This document shows, piece after piece, positions 51,608-59,481 of a DNA stretch of 64,000 nucleotides. The stretch lies in the NCBI RefSeq assembly GCF_000271845.1, contig NZ_JH719395.1:124001-188000 (forward strand). The letters are read 5' to 3'. Numbering within the stretch: the stretch's first letter is position 1; every line of letters starts with the position of its first letter. Made by a program: the position numbers and the translations under genes. The DNA is from Rhizobium leguminosarum bv. trifolii WSM2297. GTDB taxonomy: Bacteria > Pseudomonadota > Alphaproteobacteria > Rhizobiales > Rhizobiaceae. The notes below the pieces were generated by a model. The model saw only the letters and a program-made list of their open reading frames with translations. It was not told where the DNA came from and did no database searches.

Positions 51608-51763
51608 CCCCTCCCCAACCCCTCCCCACAAGGGGGAGGGACTAACCTGCCGTGCCGTTTCACGCGTATCGCAGCGTCTCTTCCAGCAGGGCCGTTGCCG
51701 CCTAGTGCGAGGCGGCGCCTCAAGTTAAGTCCCTCCCCCTTGTGGGGAGGGGTTGGGGAGGGG
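51608..51763. repeat. Nested GC-rich palindromic element, copy C
   Basis: 33-bp arms at 51608-51640 and 51731-51763, identical to copies A and B, with a 90-bp centre. It begins 29 nt upstream of the iolD start and ends 8 nt from the iolC stop, the same placing as copy B in the other interval. The similar position suggests a shared insertion preference or an RNA role. Confidence 0.93.
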
Positions 51764-51771
51764 CTTTCCTA

Positions 51772-53703
51772 TTAATGCGCGCGCGTCTTCAACCACGCCT
51801 CTGTCAGTTGCCGGAAGCGGCCGGCCATATCGGCGATCGCCTCCTCGTCATTCATGGCTCCCGAGAGCCAGGCGCGCGCCGCATCGGCAAAGATCGTCCG
51901 GCCGACGGCAAAGCCCTTCACCGAGGGAGCGGCCAGCGTCGCCTCGAAGCAGGAGATCAGCTCGTCGGCGGGCGCTTCGAGCCCGAGCAGCACGATACCA
52001 CGGCACCACGGATCGTTTTTGGCGATCACGGCATCGATCTTCTTCCAGGCTTCGCTCGAGGCCTGCGGCTCCAGCTTCCACCAGTCCGGCTTGATGCCGA
52101 GTGCATAGAGTTCTTCCAGCGCGGTCGCGATCGTGCCGTCGTCGAGCGGCCCGTTCTTGCCGGCGATGATCTCCACCAAGAGCTCGCGCCCGACCTTGCG
52201 CGCGGCCTCGAACAGCGTGCGCAGCTTCTCCTGCTGCTCGCTCTTCAATTCGGCCGGATCGTCGGGATGATAGAAGCACAGGCACTTGATGCAATGGCCG
52301 AGCGGCCATTCTACCAGTTGCGAGCCGATATCCTGGCTGAATTCGAAGCGCAGCGGCTTCGAGCCCGGCAGTTCCACCGGCCGGCCGATCCAGGAGAAAT
52401 TCTTCGTCGCCGCATCGAAGAAGGCGTCGCGGCCAAAGCGTTCGTCGATCAGCATGCCGTAGCCGTCGCGTCCATTCGAAACCCGCGCCGCTGCCGAGAC
52501 CGCCAGCCGCTTGAAAGCGACGATCTTGTCGTGGCCGACGCCGAGTTCGTCGGCGACGCTGACCAGCTGTGAACGGTGGTCGATCGCCAGCGCCATCAGC
52601 AACGGGATTTCGCCGCGCCGGGTCGATGCCCAATGGATATGATTGATCGCCTCGTCCTTGCGCAGCGCCCGATGTTGGCTGCCGTTTTTCAGGAAGAAGT
52701 CGAGTTCCGCCCAGGTCGGATATTCCGGCGAGCAGAGCAGGCGGGAGACGGCGAAGGCGCCGCAGGCATTGGCCCAGGTGGCGCAGGTCTTCAGCGGTTC
52801 GTCGCGCAGGAAGCCGCGCAGGAAGCCGGACATGAAGGCATCGCCGGCGCCGAGCACGTTGAAGACTTCGATCGGAAAACCCTCGCCGACGATGCCGGCT
52901 TCGAGGTCGTCGGCGATCGGCCCGTCATAGACGATGCAGCCCATGGCGCCGCGCTTGAGCACGATCGTCGCCGGCGATAGGCGGCGGATCTCCTTCAGCG
53001 CGCCGAGCACGTCGTCGGCGCCGGAGGCGATCAGGATTTCCTCCTCGGTGCCGACGATGAGATCGCAATCGGGCAAGGTCTCCTTCATCTTCGAAGAGAC
53101 CCTGTCGGATTTCACGTAGCGTTCGAAGCCTTCGGCATGGCCGGCAAGGCCCCAGAGGTTCGGCCGGTAATCGATGTCGAAGATCACCTTGCGGCCGTTC
53201 GCCTTGGCGATGCGGATCGCCTTGCGCTGCGCGGCCTCGGTATTCGGCCTGGAAAAATGCGTGCCGGAAACGAGAACGGCGCGCGACGATCTGATGAAGT
53301 TCTCATCGATGTCGCCTTCGTCGAGCGCCATGTCGGCGCAGTCGGAGCGATAGAAGATCATCGGCGACACGCCCTCGGCCTCGACCGCCAGCAGCACCAG
53401 CGCCGTCAGCCGCTCCTTGTCGGTGACGATGCCGTCTGTTGCCACGCCTTCGCGCGCCGACTGGTCGCGGATGAAGCGTCCCATCTGCTCGTCGCCGACG
53501 CGGGTGATGAGGCCGGATCTGAGGCCGAGCCGCGCCGTGCCGATGGCGATATTGGCCGGGCAGCCGCCGACGGATTTGGCGAAGGAGCCGATATCCTCCA
53601 GCCGCGAACCGATCTGCTGGCCATAAAGATCGACCGAGGAGCGGCCGATGGTGATTACATCAAGCGCCGGCTCCGGCTGTGTGCCCGGATTCGATTGTAC
53701 CAT
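51772..53703 (-). CDS. iolC: IolC kinase fused to DUF2090 aldolase-like domain
   Basis: 643 residues. The N-terminal PfkB-type 5-dehydro-2-deoxygluconokinase (about 10-320) has GGCPANIAIGTARLG and the ATP/anion-hole motif VLGAGDAFMSGFLRGFL. The C-terminal DUF2090 domain (about 335-640) starts MALAIDHRSQL and is TIM-barrel-like, related to the class I aldolase IolJ group. The fusion would phosphorylate and then cleave the pathway intermediate; the aldolase part is an inference from the fold. ATG 53703 follows GGGAGGAC. It is the first gene of the minus-strand iol operon. Confidence 0.93.
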   Translation of the reverse strand: MVQSNPGTQPEPALDVITIGRSSVDLYGQQIGSRLEDIGSFAKSVGGCPANIAIGTARLGLRSGLITRVGDEQMGRFIRDQSAREGVATDGIVTDKERLTALVLLAVEAEGVSPMIFYRSDCADMALDEGDIDENFIRSSRAVLVSGTHFSRPNTEAAQRKAIRIAKANGRKVIFDIDYRPNLWGLAGHAEGFERYVKSDRVSSKMKETLPDCDLIVGTEEEILIASGADDVLGALKEIRRLSPATIVLKRGAMGCIVYDGPIADDLEAGIVGEGFPIEVFNVLGAGDAFMSGFLRGFLRDEPLKTCATWANACGAFAVSRLLCSPEYPTWAELDFFLKNGSQHRALRKDEAINHIHWASTRRGEIPLLMALAIDHRSQLVSVADELGVGHDKIVAFKRLAVSAAARVSNGRDGYGMLIDERFGRDAFFDAATKNFSWIGRPVELPGSKPLRFEFSQDIGSQLVEWPLGHCIKCLCFYHPDDPAELKSEQQEKLRTLFEAARKVGRELLVEIIAGKNGPLDDGTIATALEELYALGIKPDWWKLEPQASSEAWKKIDAVIAKNDPWCRGIVLLGLEAPADELISCFEATLAAPSVKGFAVGRTIFADAARAWLSGAMNDEEAIADMAGRFRQLTEAWLKTRAH

Positions 53704-53759
53704 GATGTCCTCCCGCTAGATTTTGCGCGGCTTCCAGTGCCTGCGAATTTGTGAATAAT

Positions 53760-53803
53760 GAAACATCGGTTCCGATATTTTGTCAATTCGGAATGTTTAT
53801 TCC
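53760..53803. promoter_or_regulatory. Candidate IolR operators in the iolC promoter
   Basis: GGAATGTTTATTCC (53790-53803) matches GGAA-N6-TTCC exactly, and GAAACATCGGTTCC (53760-53773) matches with one change. I recall GGAA-N6-TTCC as the site described for S. meliloti IolR. They stand 57-100 bp upstream of the iolC start; the distal one overlaps the end of iolR. Confidence 0.62.
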
Positions 53804-54672
53804 ATTTTCGTTTTTCCAGCTTTTGAATGCTGAGGCTTGCGCCGCCGCTCGGCGATGGCCACCGGCAGCGCCATCGTCAGCGCCATCGAGGCTGAAAGCG
53901 AGCGGAAGCCAGCGAAATCGGCTTCCGCCACTTCGAACCAGTGCGTGGCGCAGGCGGCAAGCGGCGAGAAGGCCGAATCGGTGATGGCGATGACGGGCAC
54001 GCCGCGGTCGGCAAGCTCCTGGCTCTGGCTGAGGCTGTCGGCCGCATAGGGCGAGAAGCTCGCGGCGATCGCCGCATCCCTGGGTGTTGCAAACTGGACC
54101 ATTTCGGGATCGACGCCGTTCGGCGAGGCGACGATCTGGTGGCGGATGTTGAGCTTGGAAAAAGCGTAGGTCATGTGCGCCGTCAGCGGATAGGAGCGCC
54201 GTTTGGCGATCAGATAGATCGTCTCGGCGGCGGCAAGGATATTCACCGCTTTCGTGAATGTGTCGCTCTGCACCGTCGCCGCCAGCCGGTTGACCGACTG
54301 GCTGGCCGCGGCAATGAAGCCGGAGAGCAGATTGGCGTCCTCGTCGTCGCCGCTCGCCTGCTCCAGCGTGACGAGCCGCTCTTCATAGCTCAGCGTCCGG
54401 TCGCGCAATCGTTCGCGAAAGATGCTCTGCAGGTCGGAGAAGCCTTCGTAACCCAGATGATGCGCCAGGCGGACCAGCGTCGAGGGCTGGACGTCGGAGG
54501 CGGCGGCAATGCTCGCCGTCGTGCCGAAGGCGATTTCATCGGGATTACCGAGTGCGAAGGCGGCGACCTGTGCCAGCCGCTTCGGCATGCTTGTCTTGCG
54601 CTCGATGATGGTGCTGCGCAGGCTTTCGAAGTCGCGCGGTACACGCGCCTGTCTCTGGGGATCGTTATCCAT
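53797..54672 (-). CDS. iolR: RpiR-family inositol regulator IolR
   Basis: 291 residues: an N-terminal RpiR helix-turn-helix (about 20-100, with ASIAAASDVQPSTLVRLAHHLGY) and a C-terminal SIS sugar-phosphate isomerase-like domain (about 125-265, AAETIYLIAKRRSYPL and ASFSPYAADS). RpiR-type IolR represses iol genes in rhizobia; a phosphorylated inositol intermediate is the expected inducer. It sits between the minus-strand iol operon and the divergent dehydrogenase, and its own start region carries a possible operator. Confidence 0.9.
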   Translation of the reverse strand: MDNDPQRQARVPRDFESLRSTIIERKTSMPKRLAQVAAFALGNPDEIAFGTTASIAAASDVQPSTLVRLAHHLGYEGFSDLQSIFRERLRDRTLSYEERLVTLEQASGDDEDANLLSGFIAAASQSVNRLAATVQSDTFTKAVNILAAAETIYLIAKRRSYPLTAHMTYAFSKLNIRHQIVASPNGVDPEMVQFATPRDAAIAASFSPYAADSLSQSQELADRGVPVIAITDSAFSPLAACATHWFEVAEADFAGFRSLSASMALTMALPVAIAERRRKPQHSKAGKTKME

Positions 54673-54689
54673 GCTTGCGGCTCACGAAT

Positions 54690-54703
54690 GAAACAAATAT
54701 TCC
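54690..54703. promoter_or_regulatory. Candidate IolR site upstream of iolR
   Basis: GAAACAAATATTCC differs from GGAA-N6-TTCC by one base and starts 18 bp before the iolR ATG, suggesting autoregulation. It shares AAATATTCCA with the site at 54832-54845. Confidence 0.45.
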
Positions 54704-54831
54704 ATATTGCCGAGCATAGACGATTTCAAATGACACGCCTAATTGTTTTTAATCGCCTGTAATTCAAGGGTTTTAAACAGGAAATTCGGTGAGGGAGGCG
54801 GAAATGCCGACGGAGGGTCCCTTGTCAAAAT

Positions 54832-54845
54832 GATCTAAATATTCC
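54832..54845. promoter_or_regulatory. Weak IolR-like half site upstream of the dehydrogenase gene
   Basis: GATCTAAATATTCC keeps only the TTCC half of GGAA-N6-TTCC. It stands 34 bp before the start of the dehydrogenase gene at 54880, and AAATATTCCA is shared with the iolR upstream site. Confidence 0.3.
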
Positions 54846-54879
54846 AAAAATTGCCGCACAGTTCCTGGAGGAGTCGGAA

Positions 54880-55995
54880 ATGAAGCCACTTGGCATCGGG
54901 TTGATCGGCACCGGTTATATGGGCAAGTGCCATGCGTTGGCGTGGAATGCTGTGAAGACGGTGTTCGGCGATGTCGAGCGTCCGCGTCTCGTGCATCTGG
55001 CCGAAGCCAATGCCGGGCTTGCAGAGGCGCGTGCTGGTGAATTCGGCTTCGAGAAGGCGACGGCCGATTGGCGGGCGCTGATTGCCGACCCCGAGGTCGA
55101 TGTCGTCTCGGTCACCACCCCCAATCAGTTCCATGCCGAGATGGCCATTGCAGCGCTTGAAGCCGGCAAACACGTGTGGTGTGAAAAGCCGATGGCGCCG
55201 GCCTATGCCGATGCCGAGCGCATGCTGGAAACGGCGACGGAGTCCGGCAAGGTTGCAGCGCTTGGCTATAATTACATCCAGAATCCCGTCATGCGGCACA
55301 TAAAGACGCTTATTGGTGAGGGCGCCATCGGCACGGTCAACCATATCCGCGTCGAGATGGACGAGGATTTCATGGCCGATCCCGATGTCTTCTTCTACTG
55401 GAAGAGCGAGCTTTCCGCCGGCTACGGCGCGCTCGACGATTTCGCCGTGCACCCGCTGTCGCTGCTCTGGTATCTGTTCGGCCATGTCGAGGCCGTCATT
55501 ACCGACATGGTCAAGCCCTATGCCGACCGGCCGCTGAGCGGGGGTGGTCGGCGTGCCGTCGAAAATCACGATGCCGCCAACGTGCTGATGCGGCTTGGCG
55601 GCGGCATCTCCGCCGTGTTGATGGCGAATCGCGCCGCCTGGGGCCGCAAGGGCCGCATCGCCCTGCAGATTTATGGCTCGAAAGGCTCGATCGTCTACGA
55701 CCAGGAGCGAATGAACGAATTCGACCTCTATCAGACAGAGGGCCGCGGTTCCGAACAGGGCTTCCGCAAGATACTGGCGGCGCCCGCCCATCGGCCTTAT
55801 GATCGCTTCATCCCGGCACCCGGCCACGGACTCGGCTTCAACGATCTGAAGATCATCGAATGCCGCGAGCTGATCCGGGCAATATCGGGCGAGCCGTCGT
55901 CGATCGTGACATTTAAAGACGGTCTCAGGATAGAGAAGTCGGTGCATGCCATGGCACAGTCGTTCCAGGAGCGTCGCTGGATCGAGATCGGCTGA
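54880..55995 (+). CDS. Gfo/Idh/MocA-family NAD(P)-dependent dehydrogenase
   Basis: 371 residues. The N-terminal Rossmann fold has GLIGTGYMGKCHA and VWCEKPMAP, where the Lys is catalytic; the C-terminal domain (about 135-365) has DFAVHPLSLLWYLFGHV with the His near the nicotinamide. It faces the iol operon and iolR, so an inositol or inositol-derivative dehydrogenase is likely, but its length and sequence differ from standard IolG (about 330 residues), and scyllo-inositol or another polyol is possible. The start ATG follows GGAGGAG. Confidence 0.85.
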   Translation: MKPLGIGLIGTGYMGKCHALAWNAVKTVFGDVERPRLVHLAEANAGLAEARAGEFGFEKATADWRALIADPEVDVVSVTTPNQFHAEMAIAALEAGKHVWCEKPMAPAYADAERMLETATESGKVAALGYNYIQNPVMRHIKTLIGEGAIGTVNHIRVEMDEDFMADPDVFFYWKSELSAGYGALDDFAVHPLSLLWYLFGHVEAVITDMVKPYADRPLSGGGRRAVENHDAANVLMRLGGGISAVLMANRAAWGRKGRIALQIYGSKGSIVYDQERMNEFDLYQTEGRGSEQGFRKILAAPAHRPYDRFIPAPGHGLGFNDLKIIECRELIRAISGEPSSIVTFKDGLRIEKSVHAMAQSFQERRWIEIG

Positions 55996-56082
55996 AGGTA
56001 AGAAGCCGCTTTCCGTTGACGGCGTGCAGAGCAGGGAATAGGCCTTGGCGTTGTTGTCGGGCGCAGTTTCAGGAGTGGGATC

Positions 56083-57300
56083 GTGACGGATAGACTGGTG
56101 ATCATCGGCGCAGGGCAGGCCGGTTTCGCATTGGCGGCCAAGCTGCGTGCCTTGAAGGACACGCGCCCGATCACCCTTATCGGCGCCGAAGACGTCGCGC
56201 CCTATCAGCGCCCGCCGCTTTCGAAGAAATACCTGCTCGGCGAAATGGCTTTCGACCGCCTGCTGTTCCGCGCCGACCATTGGTATGGCGACAATGATGT
56301 CGACCTTCGCCTTTCCACATGGGCCGAACAGATCAAGCCGGACAGCAAGCAGGTTCTGCTGCAGGACGGCTCCGTTCTCGACTACGGCACGCTGGCGCTG
56401 ACGACAGGCTCGACGCCGCGCCGGTTGCCGGCGGCCATCGGCGGCGATCTGGAAGGCGTCTATGTTGCCCGCGACAAGCGCGATGCCGATCTGCTTGCCG
56501 AGGAGATGCGCCCCGGTCGCCGCGTCCTTATCATCGGCGGCGGTTATATCGGTCTCGAGGCGGCAGCCGTTGCCCGCCACCGCGGCCTTGAGGTCACCGT
56601 TATCGAGATGGCCGATCGCATCCTGCAGCGGGTCGCGGCGAAGGAAACCGCCGACATCATGCGTGGGATCCATGAGACCCACGAGGTGGTGATCCGCGAG
56701 AAGACCGGGCTCAAGCATCTGGTCGGCAAGGATGGCCGCGTCACCGGCGCCGCATTGTCCGACGGATCGGTGATCGATATCGACTTTGCTGTCGTCGGCA
56801 TCGGCGTCGTGCCGAACGACCAGCTTGCCAAGGAAGCCGGCCTCGAAGTCGCCAACGGCATTGTCGTAGACGATTTCGCCCGCACTTCCGATCCGGCGAT
56901 CTTTGCTGCCGGCGATTGCGCGGCCCTTCCCTGGCAGGGTGGCCGCATCAGGCTCGAATCGGTGCAGAATGCCGTCGACCAGGCCGAAGCGGCGGCAGCC
57001 GTCATCGCCGGCGGCAGCGAGCCCTATGATCCGAAGCCATGGTTCTGGTCCGACCAGTATGATGTCAAGCTGCAGATCGCCGGCTTCAATCTCGGTTATG
57101 ACGAAACGCTGCTGCGCCCCGGCGCCCGCGAAGGCGCACATTCGGTATGGTACTTCAGAGAAGGCCTGCTGATCGCCGTCGATGCGATCAACGACGCGAA
57201 AGCCTATGTGACCGGCAAAAAGCTGCTGGAATCAGGCACCAATCCCGACAGAGCGATTCTGGCCGACCCTTCAGCCGATCTCAAGAGCCTGCTCGGCTGA
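56083..57300 (+). CDS. NAD(P)/FAD-dependent ferredoxin/rubredoxin reductase-like oxidoreductase
   Basis: 405 residues of the rhodocoxin-reductase/PutidR type. FAD-binding VIIGAGQAGFALA near the start, RVLIIGGGYIGLEAAAVARH for NAD(P)H (about 145-165), and the FAD motif IFAAGDCA near residue 270 are present, followed by a C-terminal domain of the reductase family. GTG 56083 follows AGGAGTGGGATC. It is 87 bp after the dehydrogenase gene on the same strand. No ferredoxin or P450 gene is nearby, so the electron acceptor is unknown. Confidence 0.9.
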   Translation: MTDRLVIIGAGQAGFALAAKLRALKDTRPITLIGAEDVAPYQRPPLSKKYLLGEMAFDRLLFRADHWYGDNDVDLRLSTWAEQIKPDSKQVLLQDGSVLDYGTLALTTGSTPRRLPAAIGGDLEGVYVARDKRDADLLAEEMRPGRRVLIIGGGYIGLEAAAVARHRGLEVTVIEMADRILQRVAAKETADIMRGIHETHEVVIREKTGLKHLVGKDGRVTGAALSDGSVIDIDFAVVGIGVVPNDQLAKEAGLEVANGIVVDDFARTSDPAIFAAGDCAALPWQGGRIRLESVQNAVDQAEAAAAVIAGGSEPYDPKPWFWSDQYDVKLQIAGFNLGYDETLLRPGAREGAHSVWYFREGLLIAVDAINDAKAYVTGKKLLESGTNPDRAILADPSADLKSLLG

Positions 57301-57358
57301 GCCAATGCAGGCAGTCCGGAAATTTACAGCGGTTCCGGGAAAACGCATCAACGAGGAG

Positions 57359-57402
57359 CTAAAGCGCGTCGCATGAATCAAATTGGGTACGACGCGCTTT
57401 AG
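57359..57402. repeat. 13-bp perfect inverted repeat, terminator-like
   Basis: CTAAAGCGCGTCG and CGACGCGCTTTAG enclose an 18-base spacer. It lies 58 bp after the reductase stop. The core AAAGCGCGTC...GACGCGCTTT is a form I recall as frequent in rhizobial intergenic DNA; it might end the reductase transcript. Nothing else is seen between 57301 and the tRNA. Confidence 0.65.
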
Positions 57403-57563
57403 GAGAACATCTTCAAGGATTGCCGCCGGCGAGACCATTGTGACGGTGCGCGATCCTGTCGTCCGCCGGGCCGGGTGGGGCGAATGCCGCCGCTGCATTT
57501 CTTCTGGTGAAACCTGAAAAAACCCTTGCATTCACAGACCGGTCACCATAGTTAGGCCGCACC

Positions 57564-57654
57564 GGAGAGGTGGCCGAGTGGTCGAAGGCGCTCCCCTGCT
57601 AAGGGAGTATACGTCAAAAGCGTATCGTGGGTTCGAATCCCATCTTCTCCGCCA
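57564..57654 (+). tRNA. tRNA-Ser(GCU)
   Basis: 91 bases including an encoded CCA. The acceptor stem GGAGAGG pairs with CTTCTCC (one G-U), the anticodon loop CTGCTAA in stem CTCCC/GGGAG gives anticodon GCT at 57598-57600, a long variable arm of serine type (TATACGTCAAAAGCGTATC) follows, and the T-arm GTGGGTTCGAATCCCAT is normal. Confidence 0.97.
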
Positions 57655-58247
57655 TTTTGATTTTCCCAGTTCAGATCGATCCTTTAGTCTCCCGTCAGAG
57701 CATCGCCTTCGCTTAGGCGGCTATCTCTCGTGGCCGCTGGACGGCAAGGCTTGATGGCCACTCGATGAGAAAATGCCTCCGTCTTCAGCGAGAGAATCGC
57801 CAGTCGGAATCACCGCCCGCTCGCATGTCCCGGCAAGCACTGTAACCGGATCAGTGCATCTTCGGTTACGCTTACAGCGGTGGAGATATCCCCTCCAGCA
57901 TCCGGATATCGTCAAAAAAACGTCGCAAATGTGTTGCGAAGCCCATGTCCAGTTGGCGGTTCATCTGACCTAAGTCGCCGCAAAATCAGGGTTTTCTTAA
58001 CAAAGCATAAAGGAAATCGCGGCGGTTTGCCCAACTTGTGTCCTTTCAGCAACAGAATGTCGGGAAGGCTTCCCCAAACCCCCCATCCGAGCAAGTTGGT
58101 GATTGCGTGACGGCCGCCGTCTTGTATTTTCACCCTCGGAAGCAAGGGCGACTGATCGTCCACTTCTTGAAACACGGGAATGGGGCAGGGAACGCTGCTC
58201 AGCGAAAGATCCCAAACCCGATCGAAACTTTGAATTGGAGGTCATTT
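57655..58247. promoter_or_regulatory. Long upstream region of the porin gene
   Basis: 593 bp between the tRNA and ropA, with no convincing gene. It should hold the porin promoter and a long leader. There is an AT-rich part near 57985-58020, and the ribosome site TGGAGGTC stands six bases before the ATG. No named regulator site is claimed. Confidence 0.5.
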
Positions 58248-59273
58248 ATGAACATCAAGAGCCTTCTTCTCGGCTCCGCTGCTGCTCTCGCAGTAGTTTC
58301 CGGTGCTCAGGCTGCTGACGCTATCGTTGCTGCCGAGCCGGAACCGGTTGAATACGTCCGCGTCTGCGACGCTTACGGCACCGGCTACTTCTACATCCCG
58401 GGCACCGAAACCTGCCTCAAGATCGAAGGCTACATCCGTTTCCAGGTTAACGTTGGCGATCGGGTTGGCAATTCGCTGACGCGCGGTAACGACTCCGACT
58501 GGGATGCGGTTACTCGCGGTCAGGTTCAGTTCACTGCCAAGAGCGACACCGAATACGGTCCGCTGACCGGTGTTATCGTCATGCAGTTCAATGCTGACAA
58601 CGCCACCGATCAGAGCGCCAAGCTCGACTCCGCTTACCTCGATATCGCTGGCTTCCGCGCTGGTCTCTTCTACAGCTGGTGGGACGATGGTCTCTCTGGC
58701 GAAACCGACGACATCGGCTCGCCGGTCACGCTGCATAACTCCATCCGTTATCAGTACGAAACCGGTGATTTCTACGCTGGCATCAGCGTCGACGAGCTGG
58801 AAGACGGCTTCTACAAGACGGACGAAGACCCGAACAACGTCGGCGTTGCCGTTGGTCTCGGCGGCAAGGCTGGTGCCTTCAGCTACCAGATCACTGCCGG
58901 CTACGACGTCGACAATGAAGAAGGTGCTGTCCGCGCAATGGGTACGGTTGACATCGGTCCCGGTACGCTCGGCCTCGCTGCCGTATACGCTACTGGCCCG
59001 AGCTCCTACTACACCAAGGCTGAATGGGCTATCGCTGCCGAATACGCTATCAAGGCAACCGACAAGCTCAAGATCACTCCTGGCGTCCAGTACTACAGCA
59101 ACTACTACGTTGCTGGCGACGACTTCAGCGATGACGACGCTTGGAAGGTTGGTCTGACGGTTGATTACCAGATCGTTGATAACTTCTACGCCAAGGCTTC
59201 GGTTCAGTACCTCGATCCGGACAATGCTGACGACTCCACGACGGGCTACTTCCGTCTGCAGCGTTCGTTCTAA
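58248..59273 (+). CDS. ropA: Outer-membrane porin RopA
   Basis: 341 residues. The signal peptide MNIKSLLLGSAAALAVVSGAQA is followed by a mature domain of the Porin_2 family typical of Rhizobiales, with VEYVRVCDAYGTGYFYIPG near the start and a terminal TGYFRLQRSF whose final Phe is the outer-membrane assembly signal. Codon use is distinctly biased (GCT, GGT, AAC, ATC) unlike neighbours, as for a very highly expressed gene. It is monocistronic with a strong terminator. General diffusion porin, a major surface antigen in R. leguminosarum. Confidence 0.95.
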   Translation: MNIKSLLLGSAAALAVVSGAQAADAIVAAEPEPVEYVRVCDAYGTGYFYIPGTETCLKIEGYIRFQVNVGDRVGNSLTRGNDSDWDAVTRGQVQFTAKSDTEYGPLTGVIVMQFNADNATDQSAKLDSAYLDIAGFRAGLFYSWWDDGLSGETDDIGSPVTLHNSIRYQYETGDFYAGISVDELEDGFYKTDEDPNNVGVAVGLGGKAGAFSYQITAGYDVDNEEGAVRAMGTVDIGPGTLGLAAVYATGPSSYYTKAEWAIAAEYAIKATDKLKITPGVQYYSNYYVAGDDFSDDDAWKVGLTVDYQIVDNFYAKASVQYLDPDNADDSTTGYFRLQRSF

Positions 59274-59298
59274 TCTGATCTGACTTCGGTCAATCAGG

Positions 59299-59327
59299 AA
59301 AGCCCGGCTCTCTGAGCCGGGCTTTTT
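59299..59327 (+). terminator. Rho-independent terminator of ropA
   Basis: AAAGCCCGGCTC and GAGCCGGGCTTT form a perfect 12-bp stem around TCT, followed by TT. Classic form, 25 bp after the porin stop codon. Confidence 0.95.
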
Positions 59328-59481
59328 GCATTGGGCGGATCGCGCCTCTGCCCGCCGCCCGGCTTCGATGAGACAAATTCATGTCGCCCGGAAGTGTGCG
59401 GCGCTTCCCGGATAATGAAATGCATCAGTACAACGAGCGAAAGCGCGGCGCTTGATTCAAATGAGACCAGTGCGGCGCGCT

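Noticed and set aside
49713..51728. A 671-codon open frame on the plus strand opposite iolD
   Set aside because: Its translation is rich in Arg, His, Gly and Ala without any family motif and lies fully antisense to iolD, which has all TPP-enzyme motifs. High GC keeps the opposite frame open.
54835..57141. A 768-codon open frame on the minus strand
   Set aside because: It is antisense to the Gfo/Idh/MocA and FAD-reductase genes, both with clear motifs, and has the low-information composition of GC-rich shadow frames.
57564..57654. tRNA-Ser as an integration site of a genomic island
   Set aside because: No integrase, no direct repeat of the tRNA 3' end was found nearby, and the flanks (reductase, ropA) look like core genes.
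58039..58054. TGT-N10-ACA, the NifA upstream-activator pattern, before ropA
   Set aside because: Only six fixed bases in 593 bp, and no -24/-12 sigma-54 promoter is visible downstream; chance match.
57673..58110. Small frames between the tRNA and the porin gene
   Set aside because: None has a good ribosome site or recognisable composition; likely noncoding leader.
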